Source of the DNA: Heterohyrax brucei
Lineage: Eukaryota; Chordata; Mammalia; Hyracoidea; Procaviidae
Direction of reading: 5' to 3'
Assembly (NCBI GenBank): GCA_028571685.1
Contig: CM053142.1
Location: 123,496,796-123,560,795 of the forward strand
DNA length: 64,000 bases
The notes below the pieces were generated by a model, which was not told where the DNA came from, searched no databases, and saw only the letters and a program-made list of their open reading frames with translations. Position numbers and translations under genes: made by a program. This document shows positions 56,215 to 64,000 of the stretch, piece by piece. The first letter of the stretch is position 1, and every line of letters starts with the position of its first letter.

Positions 56215-57125
56215 AAAGGACACACTTTTAAAACACTTGTCTTGTACTATGTAAAGTTAATACAACTATTATTCAAATTTAAGGTCTAATCTCTAAGGCC
56301 AAAGGTAAAGAAATTGAAGAGTTTTTACTAGCTGCTGAGGTCTGATATTAATAAAGCATACAATCTGGATACATTGATAATTAGTGGTGAGTGGAATGCA
56401 AAACTTGGAAATAAAGAAGGGTTGGTAGCTGAAAAGTATGGCCCTAATGATCAAAACCATGCCAAAGACAGCATAATAGAATTTTGCAAGTCCAGTGATG
56501 ACTTCATTGCACATACCTTTCTTCAACAGCATAAACAGTGATTATGCATGTGGACCTTGCCAGATGGAATAAGCAGAAATCAGATCAGTCATGAAAGTAG
56601 CAGTCAAGAAATCAAATGACATATTGCATTGGACAAGTCTGCTGAGAAAGATTTCTTTCAAGTTTTAAAAAGAAACGATATCACTTTAGGGACTAAGGGG
56701 CATCTGACCCAAGTTATGAAGTCTTCAGTTGCCTCATATTCATGTGAAAGTTGGACGATGAATAAGGCAGAGAGAAGAACTGACATGTAGCAAAGAATAT
56801 TGAATATATCATGGACTGCCAGATGAAAGGAACAAAATCTGTTTTGGAAGAAATACAGACAGTATGAATGTTCCTTAGAAGCAAGGATGGCAAGACTTTT
56901 TCACATATCTCAGACATGTTATCAGGAGGGATGAGTCCCTGGAGAAGAACATTATGCTTGGTAAAGTAGAGGAAGACCCTTAATCAGACCATCGACACAT
57001 TGGCTGCAGCAATGGGCTCAAGCACAACGATTGGTAAGATGGTGCAAGCATAGTGATCGGTAAGACGTTCTGTTGTAATAGAGTCACTATGAGTCAGAAC
57101 TGACTCAACAGCACCTACCAACAGC
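56215..57125 (+). mobile_element. RTE LINE with internal deletion
   Basis: Forward copy that joins the endonuclease region (AGTGGTGAGTGGAATGCAAA at about 56380; GEWNAK for the usual GDWNAK) to the 3' ORF (AGTAGCAGTCAAGAAATCAA at about 56600) and the 3' end (CTGACTCAACAGCACCTACC). The reverse-transcriptase part is missing. Frames are broken throughout. Confidence 0.85.
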
Positions 57126-59089
57126 CTAGAAAGACAGTTTTTAATTTGCTGTTGATTTCCTGGTCCATTCTTATGGTTTAAGATACGTCTCAGCTAATGT
57201 GTTTCACTTGATTTAGAAAAATCTAATGCACCATATATCTGATGTAAAGATAGAGATCTGGAGTGACAGTGCTCGATTTCCTAGAGTCTATATTCTTTAA
57301 AAAAAAAAAAAAATCAGTACAAGGTGAGCAGCTCACGAATTACAAAAATGAGGGATAATTTCCTCTTTTAACACTTCATTCCAGTGATCCTCTCTGACTA
57401 CTCCTCTCACAGATGAAGCTTGGTACGACACCTGGGCAATAAGATTATTGTTGCTTGTGTCAAAGTGACATTTGATTAAACCAACCTTTCAGAGTTTATC
57501 TTATGTTAAGACTCTTATGCTAAGAAGTTAATCCTTGTGTTTCTGATTCAATTACATTTGCAGATTCAACCAGGTTTTTTCATTGTCTTTTCTTCCATTG
57601 GTCTAAGTGCCATTTGCTGTTTCTTTTGGAGATCTTCAAATAAAGCAATGTCAGTAGTTTGAGCAATTCGCTTTACTGAAATAGATTTCCTTTATATTTT
57701 TTTAATAAGGTAAGGAAGATATTGACTTTTGCAGCTATCCCTTATGATTGTGTCAATATTTCTAAAACTTAGTGCAGTACATAAACCAGTTTCACAGAAC
57801 AAAATATCGTAAAGACTACTGGTGTTAAATTATATTTTTTGGTAAAGTGACTTAAAATGTATACAGACATAAAACAAGATGTTAAACTCTTTGGTTTATA
57901 TATCTGAGCTACCATAAAACTGAAATAAATTGATATTGTAAACACTTAAAAAAAGACAATAGTTATAATTTTATTTACTGTAATCTTGTGATGGATGATG
58001 TTGTGAGGCTAGAACTGAATTGCCAATGTGAGATTTAATAGTTAAAGGATAGAGCTTCAGGTCCAGTTTTGTATGTAATAGATATTTCAGCCTTGATTCA
58101 ATAATACTAATTCTGAAACTCACTTCTTTCAAAATATGATTGGCAAGAATAATTAATAATTCATTTTTTGTTATTGCTATTTCAGAAAACCCAAACACAC
58201 TTACTCCTATACCTTAGTAAAAGGAAGAACTGAAACTCAAACTTCCTCACTGTTAAATTACTTTTCCTTTTCACCAGAAAAACTGCAACCAATATGAAAG
58301 ATGGCTATTACATAGTTTGTGAAATAATTTCAAAAATTCCTTTGCTAACATATTCTCAAACTACCAAAATAGTCTGAATAAGCAGCCAAACTAAAATGAG
58401 AATTGTTTTTTATGTTGAGCCTCTTCAACCTGATAATTTCTGAAAGAAACATCATAGCACACAGAAACTTATATGAAAAAGTTGACACTAATTTGGATAG
58501 TGCTAGTTTCATTAAATATTAGATACGTATTATAATTTACACTCCAGTTCTCTCTGGTAATAGTAAGACATTTATGAATGCAAAGTAAAATACAGAAACC
58601 TTGAAAATTAATATTTTTAAGCAGTAGGATAAAAAGAGTTTAGAAATCTTATTTGTGTTTAACACAATGTGTTTCATAGGTGTCTACATTTTTCTGCAAT
58701 TTATTTTTACCCTGTTTAGAAAAGTTAATAATGAATAAAAGCTATATCCATTAATAAGTAATAAGGAAACAAAAAGTCTTGTTCTTCCTTTGTTAGCATT
58801 TTCAATACTTTGAAATTGTCTTTTGTATCTTGCTATTCTACTAGCATTAATAGTGGATTTCATTGTGTTGGTTGTAAATAAGCCAGCTCACTATTATCAG
58901 AATGGCACATTGGATTAGTACGACATTCGTTTTCCAGGCCGTTTTCTTAGACAAGAGATAGATGGATCATTTTCTTGTGCAGTTTTGCTTCCTACTGCTT
59001 GTTCCCTGTAGCTTCAGAAAGAATGAGATCTTAGTGAGGAGACAGAAAGAGGAAAGACATACAGTCCACAAGAGAGAATGCATCAGTAA
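57126..59089. other. Long repeat-poor AT-rich stretch
   Basis: Nearly 2 kb with a poly(A) at 57300-57313 and otherwise no repeat I can name. No supported exon. Confidence 0.45.
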
Positions 59090-59330
59090 GTGCCATTATA
59101 GTAATTTCTTCAGGGAGAATTTATGTGCCAGGAACTGCTATAGTCACTGGAAATACAATGGTGAATAACACCAACACTGTGTCAGCCACTGTAGAACTTC
59201 AGACTGGTGGGGAAAATAAAGGAGAGAACACTCTAGTATTCAAGACAGAGCACAGTCAAAGGCTCAGATGATCAAGACCTCGGAGGGAGACAGCAGGCAA
59301 ATGGGAGAGATACTTAGGAGGTAATGAGGT
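59090..59330 (+). repeat. L2-like fragment
   Basis: TATGTGCCAGGAACTGCTAT, GGAAATACAATGGTGAATAA, and AGACTGGTGGGGAAAATAAA follow the order of an old L2-type 3' region. Confidence 0.55.
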
Positions 59331-59764
59331 AAGATATTAGAGAGATGAGAAAGGAAAAGAGGGAAGACAATAGTTGGCTGAAATATGGGCACAAAAGTAT
59401 TGAGTAAAATGGAAAGCATAATTCTGGATATGGCCTATAGCATTAACATGTGACCTGAATCACGCTGTACGGACCCAGCTGCTCAGTGACTTAATACGAA
59501 ACTCTAAGTGTGTATATTAAGCACTAATTAACCTAACAGTTTGAGAGTCTGAATTATTGTTGTTGTGCTTTATTTTTGTACTGTTGGTTTTTCTTGTCCT
59601 TTGTCCATTTTATTTTGTTTTGTAGTCATTTATAATGTACCATTTCAAAAAGCAGATGCAATTTTTTATAAATGTGATTTTGAAGTAGGACTCTGAAAAA
59701 GGCAACTGATCAGTTGACAAGGAGAAATCTATTGCAGAAAAATAAAAATAAAAAAGCATTGCAA

Positions 59765-61165
59765 AAAGAAAAGTAACATTCATTTGTTCAAAACATGTTC
59801 ATTGAGCAGTTACCTGTGTGGCAGGCACTGTTTCCGTGTCTTGGCAGTACAATGGAGAAACAAAAAATTTCCTAGACCGGATGCTGTCCCTGCTCATAGA
59901 TCATTACTGAGGTCACCTCTTTGGATAGGAATGGATTGGATTCGGGGGCACAGAGTGACTGTATAGTGTGTACACTTTATGGTTCTATGCAAGGATGTCA
60001 GCCTACTGGTCTCTTATTAGCGGGGAATGGAAAGGGTGGAAATGAGGGGACAGGAGAGTGGTAAGAGAATATGACCCATACAGAATAGAAAGGAGCATGC
60101 TGTCACGGCACAAGGAGAGCAGAGGGAGTTGCAGATAGGCGGGCATGCAAATTTGAATTGTACTGTAAACTTCCACTGAATCACAATCAAAAAAATAAAA
60201 ACTTAAAAAAAATAAATTTCTTCACTTTTATAGAGTATGAATGAAAATGGAATAGACAGATAAAAAGAGAGTAAACAAGTTAATATACAAGATGACAAGC
60301 TGTGATGCCTGCCATAAGAAAATAGTAGAACAGTGAGGAAGATTAACCAAGTTTGAAAGGTGGTGAGTGGAGTGGATACGTTAGATGTAGTGAGCGCAGT
60401 AGGTGTGTCTGAAGAGGTATCATTTTACTGAAAGCCTCCAGGAAACGAGGGATGAGGCGTGTTAGCATTTAGGACTTCAGTCAAAGGGAACAGTAAGTTT
60501 AAGTGCATTGCAGGAAGAGCAAAGAGAGCACTGGGTCTGTGAGCAAAGACAGGAGGAGAAAAGGACAGAGATGCAGTCACGTAAAACTGTGATATTTGGA
60601 ATAAGTTCACCACGTAAATCCTGTGAAATTATTCTAAATATCATCAGAGCTAATCAGAGGGTTATGAGCAGAATAGTGACATGACTGAATTTGTATTTTA
60701 AAAGGATCTCACTCCTGCACTGGGAAGATTCCGTAAGACAAAATAATAGAGGAAGCACAGTTAAAAGCCTATTAGCAATCACCGCTCTTAACAATAAGAA
60801 TAATAAAGAGATCTGATGACTTGATTATGTGGTAGCAGTGAATGTGATAAAAAGAAACAAACAGAAAAACAGCTGAGTTCAGAACACACTTTGGAGAAGA
60901 AGGCTGACAGAATTTGCTAATGGAAATGATGTGTGAAGTGAGAAAATGAGCAAAGTTCATAACAAAGCCAAAGTCTGTAGCCTAAGAAACTGGGCACATG
61001 GCCATGCCATTTACTAAACAGGGGCATATAGAGAGGAAGGTAGATTTGGTGGTCAACCAAATAGAGAACTGAGAAAAAATTAAGAGATATGTTATCACTT
61101 AGGGCAAAATAATAAGAGCAAGACAGTAAATGAAAAGCAAAGGCAGGAGTCTCAAATGATGGTTT
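59765..61165 (+). repeat. L2 LINE, split by L1
   Basis: ATTGAGCAGTTACCTGTGTG, GGCAGGCACTGTTTCCGTG before the L1; GATGACAAGCTGTGATGCC, GAGCAGAATAGTGACATGAC, GAGAGGAAGGTAGATTTGGT after it. A long but frame-less L2. Confidence 0.65.
59874..60213 (+). mobile_element. L1, 5'-truncated 3' UTR copy in L2
   Basis: 340 bp of L1 3' UTR. Flanked by AAATTTCCT (59865-59873) and AAATTTCTT (60214-60222), one mismatch. Confidence 0.85.
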
Positions 61166-62947
61166 AAATGCAGCAATTGTACTTGATGCAAATTTAAAGT
61201 TTTCAAAAGTACGTTTGCTTGACTTTATGACTGAATAGTTGTCACAGGCCAGGAAATACCCTCACATCATTGGCAGACTTTACATTGAATTGGCATTAAA
61301 TTATCATTATATTACATTTCCCTGGAGAATTATTTTAATGGTAGATTAGCATGTCAGTTGCTTGAAGTCCTCAGACAAGTAAAGCACAGTAGGTCTGTGC
61401 ATTCGAGTCCTATTGTCAAGCCTGAAAAAGGAGCTGTAGCAATCTAAGTGTCTTGGTCAAATGAAAGGTAGTGACAGCCCTAGAAGATAATGACACTCTA
61501 TGGAGTGGACAAACAGCCAGCATGCTGTTATATGCCTACTGATGTGTCCTCCAGGGCAATTTATTACTCAGAAGTTCTGAATCTCCTTTTTTTTTTCTTA
61601 AAAAAAAAGATCCTTTCATGGACACAGGTTTCCTTAGTGGATGCTAATGACAGAGCATTTCCTCTTCATTCTTTGTCACAAAGCTGCCTATCTATTAGAG
61701 ATGGAAAAGTCAGCTTTGATAAATTGGAACCCTATTTAAAATTCTCCAGCTCAGAACCATTATCTCTCAATGCCTTTTAGTATTTCTCAGTCCCTATTTT
61801 CAAGCTAAAAAGAAAATGGTGAGAAGGGTATCCATTCTAATAAGTTATATGGCTCTGATTGCCAGAGTTAGGTTGCGAAACAATTTCTAAGTCACAGGCA
61901 TAGATTATATTAACTTCCAGCTGCAGTTTTTTTATAGCTATAAAATGAATAGCACCAGAGTTTGTCCTGAAAGGAAACAGAGCAACATCGTTCCTTATAT
62001 TTCATCTCCTGACTGAAATTCTCAACATCACCACTCCTCAGATTTATGCTTTCCAAGAGCCCACACCCTCATTTTAGAAGAAATAATTACATTCATACAA
62101 AGCTTGAACTTTATCAGCAACAAAACTGGAGATAACTTAATGACATCTATAAGGATAAGGCACACCGTCAGTATTTAAGCAAAGAAAAAAAGGAGTATCC
62201 ATAATACTGGAGAGTAGTACAGCCAAAATCAAATCTACTTTTTTCCAGGGTTAGTTGCCTAGCTTTAGCACAGACCATTGTTTAGGGTTAGCTCAGAACA
62301 CTGCAAGAGGCTTGGCTACACAGTTAGGGAACCTCTACAAAGTTAGCCAGGTGAACTATCATGTTATTTAAGAACACAGAAAACTAGGCAGTCCCTATGA
62401 TTTGTGAGATACATCCACTCAACAGAGTTGCTGTTTAAGCTTTTCCTATTGCTATTGATTCAAAATTCCCCAACACTTCACCATTAGCAAGCTGAATTCT
62501 AGTCCTTGAATGCATCTAAAGCTAATCAGTTGCCTTGAGTAGACTCCACTAATGGTGACTCCACATCTGTCAGAGAACACTGTGCTCCACACTGGATTTG
62601 AAATGGGTTCATTCCAGTTCAAATACCTGCTGAAAATTTGTGTTTCTAAAATGATCTTAGTAAGTTATACATAAAAATCACCTGGGATCTTGCTAAAATA
62701 TAGATTGTGATTCATTCTATCTGGAGGAGAAATGCAAATTCTCATCAGAAAACTTGTTCCAGAAGTAAATTTTCAGCAGGAGTTCAAAGTAGGTTTATGG
62801 CATTCAAAGATGGCTGGAACAGCCACTGATTAAGGCTTTCAGGTTTATACCTACATCTTACCTGATATTTAGGAATACATGTTTTAGCTCAAAATTTAGT
62901 TTAAAAAAATATAAAATTTATCTTATCCTTTAAAAATACAAAGTATA
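61166..62947. other. Long repeat-poor AT-rich stretch
   Basis: About 1.8 kb, no named repeat. The 96-codon frame at 61490-61780 crosses a T-run and an A-run and has no family match I can see. Confidence 0.45.
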
Positions 62948-64000
62948 GAGGGGCAGAGTCAAGATGGTGGACTAAACACTAGTCTCCCTAAATCCCTCTG
63001 GAAACCAAGACCTGAACTTACAATTAAATGGAGGCTTCTGGACACCTAGTAAACCCTAGGATACGGCATAGGGCTGTCAATTTGGAATACATACCACTGA
63101 ACAGGAACTTCTTCTCTTTTGCTAACCCCTGCTCTTGTTGAGCGCCGGCTCTCATGGACTGAAAGCAACTCACTATTTTAACTTTTTTCTCAGTCTTAGC
63201 TGGCAGGCGGGGCTAGGGGTTGATTGTCACCTCTGTGCAGACACACTGCTGATGGAATAGGCAGGTGGAATTGCCACATTTTGATAGTCCATCTTTGGAC
63301 TCTGTGCACCTTGGCACAGTGGCCTCTCTCTCCGAGCCGCCACCATAGGGTAGACTTTTCTGAGGCAGTCAGAGGAACCTATGTGGGACACCATCTTGTT
63401 TGGCTGGAAGGCAAATATACTCATATGGAGGCCTCAGCTGGACCTAATTCCCAGGCTGGGAGGCAGTACTTGTCTTTAGGAGAGTTCTTTTCCAGTACAA
63501 AGCAGTCCATTGCACAGTGTGGCCTATGGGTGGGACTCGGCAGCAGATGACAGCAGGGCAGTAGCCTTCCTGTATTTTGAACTAGTTTGCAGCATCTTTA
63601 GTCAGATACAGAGGTGCTTACTTTACCAGTGGGGAAGAGGGACTTGTACACCTAAAAGTCTAACTGACTGTGGAAGCTGTCAGATATCTTTTACCTTTCA
63701 GTATAAGACTGCCTAGAGAAATAACTGTGGTGCATCCTGAAGGCATCTCTTCCAGCCTTTACAGACTCACAATATAGGGTCAGAGAACAGCTCCACAGTT
63801 ACTCTATAAGTATGGCAGTGTCGTTGCCAATAAGGAGGTGGAGCCTCCTGCACCACAGATTCCACTGAGCCCAGTCACTGAAGTACATAGAGGTGTCTGG
63901 CAATCACCTTCCTTTTCAGACTGAGCTTTAGATCCTGTTAAGATAACACCAGAGAAGCAAAACAACCTCCAGATGCCCCCAAAGCAACAAACTTTGGATA
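62948..64000 (+). mobile_element. L1 5' UTR, runs off the window
   Basis: Starts GAGGGGCAGAGTCAAGATGG, the typical start of a mammalian L1, and is homologous end to end to the older 5' UTR at 10104-11205. It reaches CAACAAACTTTGGATA at the window edge. Alignment with the older copy places the ORF1 ATG about 23 bases beyond position 64000. It is not 5' truncated, so the rest may be full length. Confidence 0.85.
62960..62970 (+). promoter_or_regulatory. YY1-like motif at L1 5' end
   Basis: CAAGATGGTGG within the first ~20 bp of the element. YY1 sites at this position set the transcription start in human L1. Here it is a motif match only; the C of the usual GGCGG core is T. Confidence 0.45.

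Noticed and set aside
61490-61780. 96-codon forward frame as a possible exon
   Set aside because: Runs through T- and A-homopolymers, with no recognised domain and no supported splice sites.
63224-63550. 108-codon forward frame at the right end
   Set aside because: Lies within the L1 5' UTR. The same region in the older L1 copy has no corresponding frame.

Overview
This window looks like non-coding DNA from an African-endemic (afrotherian) mammal. The most likely source is a paenungulate, and elephant fits best. The main evidence is about 25 copies of a tRNA-derived SINE that I recognise as AfroSINE, in a long form and in a form about 45 bp shorter. There is also an RTE LINE with the same 3' end, an L1 whose 3' UTR and 5' UTR match what I recall of elephant L1, and MaLR-type LTRs of an afrotherian kind. 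Species is an inference. I could run no search.

I found no host protein-coding gene, tRNA, rRNA, snRNA or CRISPR array. Every longer open frame I examined is a chance frame or a decayed transposon frame (L1 ORF1/ORF2, RTE endonuclease, mariner transposase). The window could be intergenic or the inside of a large intron; the sequence does not decide between them.

Layout. 1-4.2 kb: AfroSINEs, an LTR fragment, MIR, a fold-back mariner and an L2. 4.2-11.4 kb: a three-deep nest of an RTE LINE split by two L1s, the larger of which is structurally full length but lacks its reverse-transcriptase region and carries an LTR in its endonuclease region. 12.4-16.5 kb: a near-complete RTE whose 5' half is inverted, as expected from twin priming, with three AfroSINEs and an LTR inside it. 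16.7-25.3 kb: three 5'-truncated L1s, another RTE piece and a second fold-back mariner. 25-36 kb: older and more unique sequence with L2, MIR, Tigger, a MaLR provirus remnant and a 225-bp TTCC tract at 36 kb. 36-46 kb: MLT1-like LTRs, older L1 ends and two RTE copies in a row. 46-57 kb: a third fold-back mariner inside an LTR, L2, MIR, a four-element LTR/SINE nest at 50.7-52 kb, an AfroSINE cluster at 54 kb and an internally deleted RTE. 57-64 kb: largely repeat-poor AT-rich DNA, an L2 with an L1 inside it, and at the right edge the 5' UTR of an L1 that runs out of the window just before its ORF1 start.

The elements relate by insertion order and by parasitism. AfroSINE and RTE share their 3' ends, consistent with AfroSINE using RTE machinery. 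MaLR LTRs lie inside L1, RTE and AfroSINE copies, so they were active late. Four very short insertions (20-65 bp) carry only the SINE/RTE 3' tail and are each flanked by 5-8 bp duplications; they are the most unusual thing I saw. Repeat boundaries are by eye and typically good to about 5-15 bp unless a duplication is quoted.
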